64,000 bases of DNA from an uncultured Tateyamaria sp. (GTDB taxonomy: Bacteria > Pseudomonadota > Alphaproteobacteria > Rhodobacterales > Rhodobacteraceae). A program made the translations under genes and the position numbers. Positions 34,133 to 43,115 of this stretch are shown here, piece by piece. The stretch is taken from positions 62,001 through 126,000 of the forward strand of contig NZ_CANNDS010000004.1 in NCBI RefSeq assembly GCF_947503415.1, written 5' to 3'. How positions within the stretch are numbered: position 1 is the first letter of the stretch; every line of letters begins with the position of its first letter. The notes beneath the pieces are model-generated. The model was given only the letters and a program-made list of their open reading frames with translations, searched no databases and was not told the DNA's origin.

Positions 34133-36596
34133 GTTCTGTCTCCTTTTGGTCAGGGTGAGGGGGTGTCGGAGCTGCTGGTGCGATGTCGGGCCCGAGCAGG
34201 TCGACGGCCCAATCAAGACCGCGATGACGCAGCCAGGCGGCGGCAAAGTCATTCTGGCCATGGGTGGCGATAAGATTGCTGATTGCGGCCTGATCGGCCT
34301 TGGAAGAGGCGGCGGTGAAGGCCAGCGCCACCTCGCCGAGGCCCAGGGAAAAGAGCCGGTTTCCGCGGCGAGACTGGCAGTAGTAGTCGCGCTTCGGCGT
34401 CGCGCGGGCGACGATGTCGATCTGGCGGTCGTTTAGCCCGAAATTCTGGTAGATTCGGGCGATCTGGGGTTCGAAGGCGCGCTCGTTGGGCAGGAAGACG
34501 CGCGTGGGGCAGCTCTCGATGATGGCAGGCGCGATGAGGGACCCGTCGATATCGGCCAGCGATTGGGTGGCGAAGATCACGGAGGCGTTCTTCTTTCTCA
34601 GCGTCTTCAGCCATTCACGCAGCTGCCCGCCGAAATTGGCATCGTCCAGCGCCAGCCAGCCCTCGTCGATCAGGATCATCGTGGGCCGCCCGTCGAGCCG
34701 CGCCTCGATCCGGTGGAAGAGATAGGCCAGCACGGCGGGGGCGGCCGCTGATCCGATCAACCCTTCGGTCTCAAAGGCGAGCACCTCGGCGCTGCCCAGG
34801 TCTTCGGCCTCAGCATCGAGAAGCCGTCCGAAAGGCCCGCCGAGGCAGAAGGGCTTGAGCGCGCGTTTCAACTCGGTCGATTGCAGCAGGACCGAGAGGC
34901 CGGTCAGTGTGCGCTCCTCGCGCGGGGCCGAGGCGAGCGAGCTCAAAGCCGACCAGAGATGGTCCCGCGCGCCTGGGTCGATCGTCGCGCCTTCCCGTCC
35001 GAGGATTCCCGCGAGCCAGTCCTGCGCCCAGGCGCGTTCGGACGCGTCTTCGATCCGCGCCAGTGGCTGCAGTTGAACCGCCGGGTCCTCGTCGGCCAGT
35101 GCATCGCCCAGGTTCTCCCAATCCCCGCCCATAGCGAGCGTGGCGCAACGGATCGAGCCGCCGAAGTCGAAGGCGAAGACCTGCGCGCCCGGGTATCGGC
35201 GGAATTGCAGCGCCATGAGGGCCAGCAGAACCGATTTGCCCGCCCCGGTCGGGCCAACGATCAAGGTATGGCCGACATCGCCCACATGGGTGGAGAAGCG
35301 AAACGGGGTCGTGCCGTCGGTTTCGGCGTGGAACAGCGGCGGGCCGTCCAGATGGTCGTTCCGGTCCGGCCCCGCCCAGACCGCCGAGATCGGGATCATT
35401 TGGGCGAGGTTCAGCGTCGAGATGGGAGGTTGGCGGACATTGGCGTAGAGATGGCCGGGCAGGGAGCCGAGCCAGGCCTCGAGCGCGTTCAGAGTTTCCG
35501 GGATGCAGGTAAAATCGCGCCCCTGCACGATCTTCTCTACCGCCTTGAGCTTCGCTTCGGCCGCCCGCGGGTCTTCGTCCCAGACGGTGATCGTGGCGGT
35601 GACATAGGCCGCACCCGCCACATCGGCACCGAGTTCCTGCAGCGCCTCGTCCGCATCTGCCGCCTTGTTGGCCGCGTCGCTGTCGAGCAAGGTCGAGGCC
35701 TCGTTGGTCATCACCTCCTTCAGGATCGCGGCGACCGACTTGCGCTTGGCGAACCACTGTCGCCGAATGCGGGTGAACACCCGGGCGGCATCCGTCTTGT
35801 CGAGGCAGATCGCGCGCGTGCACCAGCGATACTCGAACCCTTGCCCGTTCAACTCGTCGAGCAGTCCGGGCCAGGTAGCGCTTGGCAGCCCAATGATGCT
35901 CAGGGTCTTGAGATGTGCGGCCCCGAGGCGGGGTGTCAGCCCACCCACAAGAGGGTCATCGGTCAGCACCGCGTCCAGATGCATAGGGACCTCCGGGACG
36001 CGGACGCGCTGGCGCCGGGTCGAAACGGTTGAATGCAGATAGGTCAGGGTCTCTTCATCGGCGAGCCAGGCGATTTCCGGCATGAACCTGTCGAGCAGAT
36101 CGGTCAGCCGGTCGGCGCGGCTGACAAAGGCGGAGATCAGGTCCTGAGGCTTGGTGCTGCGATCCGGTGCGTTCTCAAGCAGCCAGCCTTCGGCGCGGCT
36201 CGCGTCGTCAGCGGGCGGCATCCAGACCAGGGTCAGGAAATACGCGCTCTCGAAATGTGCCCCCGCTTCTTCGAACTGCGCGCGCCGTTCGGCATCGACA
36301 AGGGCCGAGACCGGATCGGGAAACTCGGAGACGGGATAGTCCTGTGCCGGGATCCGTTGTGCTTCCACGAAGACGGCCCAGCCGGACCCAAGCCGACGCA
36401 GCGCGCTGTTGAGCCGGGCCGATGTTGCAACCAGTTCGGCGGGCGTGGCGGAGTCCAGATCAGGCCCCCGAAACCGCGCGGTGCGTTGCAGGCTGCCGTC
36501 CTTGTTCAGGATGACGCCGGGCGCGACAAGCGCGGCCCAGGGCAGGAAGTCGGTCAGTAGGGCGGATTTGGAGCGGTATTCGGCCAGACGCATCAT
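34116..36596 (-). CDS. trbE: Conjugal transfer ATPase TrbE (VirB4-like)
   Basis: 826 residues, the full VirB4/TrbE size. Walker A is GPTGAGKSVLLALMALQ (about 445-460) and Walker B is MILIDEGWLALDD (about 635-650), with the downstream motif FATQSLADIDGS. It powers pilus assembly and substrate transfer at the inner membrane. Two successive ATGs (36596, 36593) could start it; GGAG lies about nine bases before the first. It follows trbD closely. Confidence 0.95.
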   Translation of the reverse strand: MMRLAEYRSKSALLTDFLPWAALVAPGVILNKDGSLQRTARFRGPDLDSATPAELVATSARLNSALRRLGSGWAVFVEAQRIPAQDYPVSEFPDPVSALVDAERRAQFEEAGAHFESAYFLTLVWMPPADDASRAEGWLLENAPDRSTKPQDLISAFVSRADRLTDLLDRFMPEIAWLADEETLTYLHSTVSTRRQRVRVPEVPMHLDAVLTDDPLVGGLTPRLGAAHLKTLSIIGLPSATWPGLLDELNGQGFEYRWCTRAICLDKTDAARVFTRIRRQWFAKRKSVAAILKEVMTNEASTLLDSDAANKAADADEALQELGADVAGAAYVTATITVWDEDPRAAEAKLKAVEKIVQGRDFTCIPETLNALEAWLGSLPGHLYANVRQPPISTLNLAQMIPISAVWAGPDRNDHLDGPPLFHAETDGTTPFRFSTHVGDVGHTLIVGPTGAGKSVLLALMALQFRRYPGAQVFAFDFGGSIRCATLAMGGDWENLGDALADEDPAVQLQPLARIEDASERAWAQDWLAGILGREGATIDPGARDHLWSALSSLASAPREERTLTGLSVLLQSTELKRALKPFCLGGPFGRLLDAEAEDLGSAEVLAFETEGLIGSAAAPAVLAYLFHRIEARLDGRPTMILIDEGWLALDDANFGGQLREWLKTLRKKNASVIFATQSLADIDGSLIAPAIIESCPTRVFLPNERAFEPQIARIYQNFGLNDRQIDIVARATPKRDYYCQSRRGNRLFSLGLGEVALAFTAASSKADQAAISNLIATHGQNDFAAAWLRHRGLDWAVDLLGPDIAPAAPTPPHPDQKETEHDPQS

Positions 36597-36600
36597 CGGC

Positions 36601-36870
36601 TCAGACTCCGAACCAGGAGGGGTAGCGCAGATGTCTGCGCGCCACCTCGGCGATCTGTGCGTCCCGCTTCGCGGCCCAGACCGCGAGAAGGTGGCCCACT
36701 AGCCAGAATGCGAGGCCAACGAGCCAGAGCCGCAAGCCGAGCCCGATGGCGGCCGCCAGGGTGCCATTGGCAATGGCGATGGTGCGCGGCGCACCGGCCA
36801 GCAGGATCGGATCGATCAAGGCGCGGTGCACCGGCGCGAAATAGCCGGGAATGTCGTTGGGGTTCTCCAT
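36601..36870 (-). CDS. trbD: Conjugal transfer protein TrbD (VirB3-like)
   Basis: 89 residues with one long or two short membrane helices (AIGLGLRLWLVGLAFWLVGH), beginning MENPNDIPGYFAPVHRAL, the TrbD signature. Its ATG shares one base with the trbC stop. Inner-membrane component that works with TrbE. Confidence 0.9.
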   Translation of the reverse strand: MENPNDIPGYFAPVHRALIDPILLAGAPRTIAIANGTLAAAIGLGLRLWLVGLAFWLVGHLLAVWAAKRDAQIAEVARRHLRYPSWFGV

Positions 36871-37196
36871 CAGATGAGCGCTCCGCCGCCAAAGGAGAAG
36901 AAGGACAGAAAGAAGCTCGAGGCCGCGAAGGCGATGGACAGCCCGAAGACAATCTGCACCAGCCGCCGGAACCCGCCTGAACTGTCGCCAAAGGCCAGTG
37001 TCAGGCCCGTGACGATGATGATGATCACTGCGACGATCTTGGCGACCGGGCCTTCGATCGACTCGAGGATGGTTTGCAAGGGGGCTTCCCATGGCATGCC
37101 GGACCCGGCGGCGAGCGCTGGCTCGGGCAGGGCAAAAGCGAGGAGGCCGAGGGCGGTTGCGCCAAGGGCTGTGCGAAATGATGGCAGAAGGGTCAT
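36870..37196 (-). CDS. trbC: Conjugal transfer pilin TrbC (VirB2-like)
   Basis: 108 residues: signal peptide (LGATALGLLAFALPEPALAA) followed by two hydrophobic helices, the prepilin organisation. It would be the major subunit of the mating pilus. It overlaps trbB by four bases. Confidence 0.9.
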   Translation of the reverse strand: MTLLPSFRTALGATALGLLAFALPEPALAAGSGMPWEAPLQTILESIEGPVAKIVAVIIIIVTGLTLAFGDSSGGFRRLVQIVFGLSIAFAASSFFLSFFSFGGGALI

Positions 37197-38176
37197 GGAT
37201 GGCTTCCTTGTATTGGTGGGAAAACAGGGGTGAGGGCGTAATCGCCCGTGGTGGTCAGGCCGGTGACACGCGCCAATTCAGAGAGGCGACGTTCGGCGCC
37301 CCGTCCGGACAGAACAGCGATCAGATCGATGGTTTCTGCGATCAGCGCGCGCGGAACTGTCACCACCGCCTCTTGGATCAGCTGTTCGAGCCGCCGCAAC
37401 GCGCCGATGGCGGACCCGGCGTGGATCGTGCCGATCCCGCCCGGATGGCCGGTGCCCCAGGCTTTCAGCAGGTCGAGCGCTTCGGGGCCGCGCACCTCTC
37501 CGATGGGGATGCGATCAGGCCTCAGCCGCAGCGACGCGCGCACGAGATCGGACAAGGTCGCGACCCCGTCCTTGGTGCGGAGAGCCACGAGGTTGGGGGT
37601 CAGGCATTGCAGCTCGCGCGTGTCCTCGATCAGCACCACGCGGTCCGAGGTCTTGGCGATCTCCGCCAACAGCGCATTGGTGAGGGTCGTCTTGCCGGTT
37701 GAGGTCCCACCCGCGACAAGAATATTGGCCCGGCCGATGATCCCCTCGCGCAGGTGACCCGCGGCGTCAGCCGAGAGAATTCTGCCGGAAACGTAGTCGT
37801 CGAGGGTGAACACCGCGACGGCGGGCTTGCGAATGGCAAATGTGGGTGCAGAAACAACTGGTGGCAGCAAACCCTCGAAGCGCTCGCCCGTGTCTGGCAA
37901 TTCAGCCGAAACACGCGGGGCCGCGGGATGCACCTCCGCACCGACGTGATGCGAGACAAGACGGATGATGCGCTCGCCATCGGCAGGGGACAGGAACGCG
38001 CCTGTGTCGCTCAGTCCATCGGCAAGACGGTCAACCCAGAGCCGCCCGTCAGGGTTCAGCATCACCTCGACGACGCCCGCATCTTCGAGCCATGCAGCGA
38101 TGCCAGGCCCAAGGGCCGTGCGCAACATGCGTGCGCCGCGGGAAGACGTTTCTGATTTGAAAGGCGTAACGGTCAT
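37193..38176 (-). CDS. trbB: Conjugal transfer ATPase TrbB (VirB11-like)
   Basis: 327 residues of the GSPII_E/VirB11 family. Walker A is GGTSTGKTT (156-164), the Asp box [10 protein letters not shown], and Walker B/His box [12 protein letters not shown] with [12 protein letters not shown]. It is a hexameric ATPase at the base of the channel. It is the first gene of the trb operon; in relatives it directly follows the CopG-like gene after traG, but here 9 kb of defence genes lie between them. Confidence 0.95.
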   Translation of the reverse strand: MTVTPFKSETSSRGARMLRTALGPGIAAWLEDAGVVEVMLNPDGRLWVDRLADGLSDTGAFLSPADGERIIRLVSHHVGAEVHPAAPRVSAELPDTGERFEGLLPPVVSAPTFAIRKPAVAVFTLDDYVSGRILSADAAGHLREGIIGRANILVAGGTSTGKTTLTNALLAEIAKTSDRVVLIEDTRELQCLTPNLVALRTKDGVATLSDLVRASLRLRPDRIPIGEVRGPEALDLLKAWGTGHPGGIGTIHAGSAIGALRRLEQLIQEAVVTVPRALIAETIDLIAVLSGRGAERRLSELARVTGLTTTGDYALTPVFPPIQGSHP

Positions 38177-38356
38177 AATCGGCCCCGTAATGGTTCACGG
38201 GACCGATCAAGAAGACCGTTATTTGGTTACGGGCAACAGCTCTGCAGGCGTAGTAGCGTCATCGGTTAGAACGAAAGGGCTTCGGCGAAATCAAGTCCTC
38301 CAAACCAGGGCGTTCCGGAGCGACTTGAACCGCGATCATCGGAACGAATACGAATC

Positions 38357-39829
38357 CTAATCCACACTCACGGCTTCAAAGCTCGCGAGGGCGGATCGAA
38401 GGTTCTCCATGATCTCTTCTGCCAGAACTTCGGGCTCGGGAAGATTTTCGTGATCAGTCATTGACGCATCACGAAGCCAGAAAAGATCGAGGCTTGCCTT
38501 GTCACGTGCCAGTAATTCTTCCCGGTCAAATGAGCGCCAGCGCCCATCTGGGCTTTCTTCGCTCCAGGTCGGGCTGCGTTCATATCGATTTTCGGGTTTG
38601 TAGCACGAGACAAATTCTTGGAGGTGCACGTACGTCAGGGGCTTCTGCTTCAAGGTATGATGCACGTTCGTCCTGTAATCGTAGTACCAGACCTTGGAGG
38701 TCTGCGGATCGGGGCTGGCCGCGCGGTTGTCGAAGAAAACCACGTTCGCTTTTACGCCCTGCGCATAGAAGATGCCCGTGGGCAGGCGAAGAATGGTGTG
38801 CAGATCGGTCGTTTGAAGCAGTTTGCGCCGGATGGTCTCTCCCGCGCCGCCTTCGAACAGAACATTGTCAGGCACGACCACGGCGGCTTGGCCGGTTGTT
38901 TTCAGCATGGTCCGGATATGTTGGACGAAGTTCAGCTGTTTGTTCGATGTGGTCGCCCAGAAATCCTGCCTGTTGTAGGTCAGGTCGTCCGTCTCCTGCT
39001 CGCCCTCCGCATTGGTGAAGCTCATCGAACTCTTTTTGCCGAAAGGCGGGTTCGCAAGAACGTAGTCGAAGGTTTCCGATGGTGGGGAGATCAGTGCGTC
39101 CGCGGGGGACACAAGAGTGTCCCCGGTCATTTCTCCGATCCCGTGCAGGAACATATTCATCAGGCAAAGGCGCCGGGTCCCGGCGACGATCTCGTTACCG
39201 AAGAAAGTCGAATGCTTGAGGAAAGACTTCTGGTCCTTGTCGAGAGCATGGTTGTCCGGGTCTGTCAGGAAATCGTGAGCGGCGAGGAAGAAACCGCCTG
39301 TCCCACATGCCGGATCTGCAATTGTTCTGCCTGGCTCGGGACGGACACAGTCAACCATTGCTCGGATCAGGGCGCGCGGGGTGAAATACTGGCCCGCTCC
39401 TGACTTCGTATCCTCGGCGTTGCGTTCCAGCAGCCCTTCGTAGATGTCGCCCTTCACGTCGGCGCCCAGCATCACCCATTTCGTGCTGTCCACCATGTCA
39501 ATCAGGCGGAACAGCTTGGCCGGATCGGTGATCTTGTTCTGCGCCTTGGTGAAAATCTGGCCGAGCATACCCTTTTGCTCGCCTAGCTTGCGCAACAGCA
39601 TAACGTAATGCGCTTCCAGTTCCGCTCCCCGCCGCGAGGTCAGACTGGTCCAGTCATACCCCGCCGGGATCCCCACATCGCGGCTGTAGGGGGGCTTGGC
39701 GTATTCGTCCGCCATCTTGAGGAAGATGAGGTAGGTGAGCTGCTCCAGGTAGTCGCCATAGCCGACGCCGTCGTCGCGCAGCGTGGTGCAGAAGCTCCAG
39801 ACCTTGGACACAATAGGGACGGTGTTCAT
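38357..39829 (-). CDS. hsdM: Type I restriction-modification methyltransferase subunit
   Basis: 490 residues. SAM-binding motif DPACGTGGF (172-180), catalytic NPPF (260-263) and GQYFTPR (147-153) mark an N6-adenine methyltransferase of the HsdM family, with the N-terminal helical HsdM_N domain. With HsdS it methylates the target and protects host DNA. It is unusually the last gene of the operon, separated from hsdS by three other genes. The ATG overlaps the upstream DUF262 gene by four bases. The 180 bases after its stop, before trbB, hold no gene. Confidence 0.95.
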   Translation of the reverse strand: MNTVPIVSKVWSFCTTLRDDGVGYGDYLEQLTYLIFLKMADEYAKPPYSRDVGIPAGYDWTSLTSRRGAELEAHYVMLLRKLGEQKGMLGQIFTKAQNKITDPAKLFRLIDMVDSTKWVMLGADVKGDIYEGLLERNAEDTKSGAGQYFTPRALIRAMVDCVRPEPGRTIADPACGTGGFFLAAHDFLTDPDNHALDKDQKSFLKHSTFFGNEIVAGTRRLCLMNMFLHGIGEMTGDTLVSPADALISPPSETFDYVLANPPFGKKSSMSFTNAEGEQETDDLTYNRQDFWATTSNKQLNFVQHIRTMLKTTGQAAVVVPDNVLFEGGAGETIRRKLLQTTDLHTILRLPTGIFYAQGVKANVVFFDNRAASPDPQTSKVWYYDYRTNVHHTLKQKPLTYVHLQEFVSCYKPENRYERSPTWSEESPDGRWRSFDREELLARDKASLDLFWLRDASMTDHENLPEPEVLAEEIMENLRSALASFEAVSVD

Positions 39830-41676
39830 TGTTCCTCACCTGCGTTCGATACAACTCCTGTTTGATCCAGTTGTGCAGCTTTGCCCATCGCTCTTTCGAC
39901 CAACCTGAGAAGTTCGGCTTTTCGACCAGAATAGAACGCATCGAAATCGTCAGCACGAAGCAGATCAGCAGGGATACGGTGCGATGCGAGGAGAGCGTTC
40001 ATTGCCGGATCGTCTAGCGTAACCTGTTTGTGCTTTTGAAGAGCGGTCAGGTATTCGGATGGCGCTTTACGCCCAATCATCCGGTTTGCCTTGTAGGAAA
40101 TGGGGGTCTTGTTGACGATGGCATTGTAAGTGTTCGCCTTGATCCCATTGTCTTCACACCACGCCCTGGGAAATATGTGATGAATATCCAGTGCAATATC
40201 TTCGTCATCCAGCTCCTTGATCGTCGCTTTCCAGAAGAAGTCGCGGGCACCTTCCCTGAGGACAAGGATATTCAGTCCCTTGTAGGCGGCGCTGTTTCGA
40301 GAGCGAAGCGTATCTAGGCGGCTTTCCTGGAATGCGGCTTCGCTGATTGTCCTTGGAAGGCCGTCAATCAGTTCATAAGCCTCGTCATCTAGATCACTTA
40401 AGAGCCAAGGCATCAGCTCTTCAAAATCGTTGGCGATCCGCGTTTCGACGGCCCCGCCATACAGCTCACCCAAGACGCCGCACCAGAACCAACGGGAGAG
40501 ACGATCATGGACTTTCGGTTCCAGCCACCGCTCCTTGATCTGAGACAGAACGGCAGCGAGGGGCACAAGCTGCGTACGGTACGGCAGCTCGCGTCCGTCA
40601 AAGAAACATTCCTTGCGCATGAACTTCGCGGCCAGCTTGAAGCCCTCTTCAACGAGAGGGGCCCATTTTTCGTAGTCTTCAAGCGTAAGCGAAAGCACGG
40701 TCACGCGCTTGGCGCTTACCGCAGAAATCATCTTGCCCTTCTTTCCCGCCTCGATATCGGCTTTACGCCTTTCCGAACTTTGCAGGATCGAGATTGCTTG
40801 CAGGAAGTCTGCAGCTTCGGTCCCCTTCAGGATCGGCTCTTCGCTCAGCCGTTGGTAGCGCCCTTCGACATTTCGCAATGTACTCCCATACCAATCATCC
40901 CGTAGGTTAAAACCATCTGCAGCGAAGGTCGCCGTCATCAACTCGAATACCGATAGCGGCACGCCGCCGGTGTTCACCTTTTCGAAAACCAGGCAAACCG
41001 CTTCTTTCGATGTGGCCTTGCCCAGTGTGATCGCGGGCAGCTGATAGCTTCGGAATGCGGTCAGCACTTTCTTTCGGAACGCCATGAAGTCACCGAATTT
41101 CTCAGGTGCGAATTCGTGCAAAGCCTCTTCCCATGCATCCGAACTCAGGATTTGCGAGCATGGAAAATGGAAATTCTTGATCTCCAACTCGCGTGTCGAA
41201 AGATCGAGGACCACATCGCGGTCGAAATTCGTCTTGATCTTCTTGTCTTCGGGGACTGAGATGAATGCCTCTTCAAGCCGATCATCTTCTAGTGCCATGG
41301 CGATATCGATGTAATAATGGCGGCTTATCGCCTTGCCCTTTTCGTTGAACGTCTTGACGGGCTTTTCGAGCGAGAGCACTTGAGTCAGCGACGTCAGACG
41401 CTGTTGCCCGTCGAGGATCAACTTTTCAGGCTCTGGTATCGGGCCCTTGAAATCAACATTCTCGACCGGTCGGACCTGAAAACGCACGTCGCCGCCTGTA
41501 TCGAGCATCATGACCGCGCCGACGGGAAAGGAACGGGCTATGCTTACCAGCAGGGATTTGACATGCTCATCGTCCCAGACCCAGCCGCGCTGAAAATCAG
41601 GGAGCTGGATCATGCCGCTCGTCACATCGGACAGAACTTGAGGCAGAGGGAGTTTGGTGCTGTCGAATGTACTCAT
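39826..41676 (-). CDS. DUF262 / HNH (DUF1524-like) protein, GmrSD-type
   Basis: 616 residues. The N-terminal DUF262 (ParB-like nucleotide-hydrolysing fold) has LPDFQRGWVW (25-34) and DGQQRLTSL (89-97). The C-terminal part has an HNH-like nuclease motif DIHHIFPRAWC (497-507) with Asn residues downstream (YNAIVNKTPIS, NRMIG). This is the arrangement of GmrS-GmrD-type restriction enzymes, which cut modified phage DNA using NTPs. Here it lies inside a type I RM operon, one base after the PD-(D/E)xK gene and overlapping hsdM. I infer an additional anti-phage nuclease acting on modified DNA. Confidence 0.85.
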   Translation of the reverse strand: MSTFDSTKLPLPQVLSDVTSGMIQLPDFQRGWVWDDEHVKSLLVSIARSFPVGAVMMLDTGGDVRFQVRPVENVDFKGPIPEPEKLILDGQQRLTSLTQVLSLEKPVKTFNEKGKAISRHYYIDIAMALEDDRLEEAFISVPEDKKIKTNFDRDVVLDLSTRELEIKNFHFPCSQILSSDAWEEALHEFAPEKFGDFMAFRKKVLTAFRSYQLPAITLGKATSKEAVCLVFEKVNTGGVPLSVFELMTATFAADGFNLRDDWYGSTLRNVEGRYQRLSEEPILKGTEAADFLQAISILQSSERRKADIEAGKKGKMISAVSAKRVTVLSLTLEDYEKWAPLVEEGFKLAAKFMRKECFFDGRELPYRTQLVPLAAVLSQIKERWLEPKVHDRLSRWFWCGVLGELYGGAVETRIANDFEELMPWLLSDLDDEAYELIDGLPRTISEAAFQESRLDTLRSRNSAAYKGLNILVLREGARDFFWKATIKELDDEDIALDIHHIFPRAWCEDNGIKANTYNAIVNKTPISYKANRMIGRKAPSEYLTALQKHKQVTLDDPAMNALLASHRIPADLLRADDFDAFYSGRKAELLRLVERAMGKAAQLDQTGVVSNAGEEQ

Positions 41677-41677
41677 A

Positions 41678-42142
41678 TCAATCCTTGTGCACTACGAGTT
41701 CGTCGCTATCACGCGCAATCTCCCAGAATTCCACGTCATGGGGGATCATGTGCGCCTGGGTCCGCCGAAAATACCCCAGTAGGGTTTCTTCACGCCCCGG
41801 CCGAAGGCTCTGCTCGACGAAAAATATCTTCCGGTAATCGGGAGGTGCCATGTGGAAATAAAACATGGCTTCCGCCCAATTCTTCATCTTGGCGCTCGGT
41901 ACGTTGCCGCCGGCGGTCCATGTTTGTGATTTGCACTCCACAATCACCTTGGGTGTCTCTGACCCAAGATCGAAGGCGTGGCGCTTGCTAACTCTTCCCA
42001 AACCACAGGGCACCTTGTGGTTCAACGTCAGTGCTAGCCCGTGTTCCGCCAAGACACGCTGCGCGCGCAATTCGAAAGCGCGCCCGACGTGGGCGTTGCT
42101 GATCGATCCCTCTCTCTGAAAGTTATTCAACCGGCGGTCCAT
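41678..42142 (-). CDS. Small PD-(D/E)xK nuclease-like protein
   Basis: 154 residues. Glu24, Asp58 (HAFDLG) and Glu69-Cys70-Lys71 (VIVECKSQTW) form the E...D...ExK pattern of the restriction-endonuclease-like fold, and GR-rich helices follow. I do not recognise a named family. The ATG at 42142 lies 20 bases inside the end of the DUF4917 gene, so translation is coupled and the two may work together. The frame is open much further upstream, but that part is antiparallel to conserved DUF4917 sequence. Confidence 0.7.
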   Translation of the reverse strand: MDRRLNNFQREGSISNAHVGRAFELRAQRVLAEHGLALTLNHKVPCGLGRVSKRHAFDLGSETPKVIVECKSQTWTAGGNVPSAKMKNWAEAMFYFHMAPPDYRKIFFVEQSLRPGREETLLGYFRRTQAHMIPHDVEFWEIARDSDELVVHKD

Positions 42143-43115
42143 CCCAGACGTGTGCTGTCTCCGAGTCAAAGAAAGTGTAGTTGACGTCATCCCCTCCGAG
42201 CTTCTTGTACTTTGCGAGTTCTGCATCCAACGCCGTGACCTTTTCTGCATCCGGCTGGAAGACGCCGAAATAGACGTGCTTGGCCTTAGAGCCGAAAATC
42301 GCATGATAAATGTGGGCATCGTTTGGGTCGGCGCTGTGTCCGAACACAAAGACTGCGCCGGTGGTTTCCTGCAATGTACGGTAGCAATGGCGGAGATACT
42401 CGACGGAGTTGATCTTTCGCAGTTTTGACGTCGAGGTTCCTTCTGCGACATAGAGAGGGAGGCGACCCTTGTTCGCTATTTCATGGGTGATATTGGCAAT
42501 GACTCCATCGCCATCGTTCAACGCCTTGTAGACTTCGCCAATCTCGTTCTGGAAAAGGTGAAGTCCACCGTGTAGATTAAAGGTTCGGCAATAGGCGCCT
42601 TCCACAAACGGACCTTTGAACCGGCCGTCTTCGGTATATTCACCAAGGCCAAACCCATCGGTAAGAAGGCCTTTTTCGAGGTTCACCCAATAGAGCAAAA
42701 GGTCATAGTTCAGGGTAAAGACCTGACCCTTTGCAAAATGCTTCAGGAAGGCGGCGGCACTCTCGTATTGAAAATCGAGGTCTTCTCGATGCGCCGGGTG
42801 GGTCGCGTTGACCGCAGCAACCAAGGCTTCTCGGACAATTTGAGCATCCGCAATCAGTTGATCTGCATGACCGTCGTTGCCGTATGCGCGTTCTACCACG
42901 GCGGCATCTTCCATGGCGCGAATGACGGCCTCGAAATCGACAGTGCCAAGTTGGTCAAACAGCGCTTTGATCGGGCTGCCCTCTTCCAGCTGGGCCTCCG
43001 CCAGAAGGTTGGCGTAGTTGAAGTACTGTGCTGAGAAGCCGTTGCCGATCAGGAGCGCCTTGTCGTCGCCCTCCGTCGCCTTGATGGCATCCTGAAAGCT
43101 GATGACGTCAGGCAT
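42123..43115 (-). CDS. DUF4917 / SIR2-like protein
   Basis: 330 residues. The motifs GNGFS (24-28), TLNYD (134-138) and NLHGGLHLF (180-188) match SIR2-like_2/DUF4917 domains, in which a Rossmann fold binds NAD. Many SIR2-like proteins in defence islands degrade NAD+ on phage infection; DUF4917 itself is less studied, so that role is an inference. It overlaps hsdS by eight bases and the PD-(D/E)xK gene by 20, so it is cotranscribed with the restriction system. Confidence 0.8.
   Translation of the reverse strand: MPDVISFQDAIKATEGDDKALLIGNGFSAQYFNYANLLAEAQLEEGSPIKALFDQLGTVDFEAVIRAMEDAAVVERAYGNDGHADQLIADAQIVREALVAAVNATHPAHREDLDFQYESAAAFLKHFAKGQVFTLNYDLLLYWVNLEKGLLTDGFGLGEYTEDGRFKGPFVEGAYCRTFNLHGGLHLFQNEIGEVYKALNDGDGVIANITHEIANKGRLPLYVAEGTSTSKLRKINSVEYLRHCYRTLQETTGAVFVFGHSADPNDAHIYHAIFGSKAKHVYFGVFQPDAEKVTALDAELAKYKKLGGDDVNYTFFDSETAHVWDGPPVE

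Noticed and set aside
34881-36032. 383-codon plus-strand open frame
   Set aside because: Antisense to trbE Walker motifs; no recognisable features.
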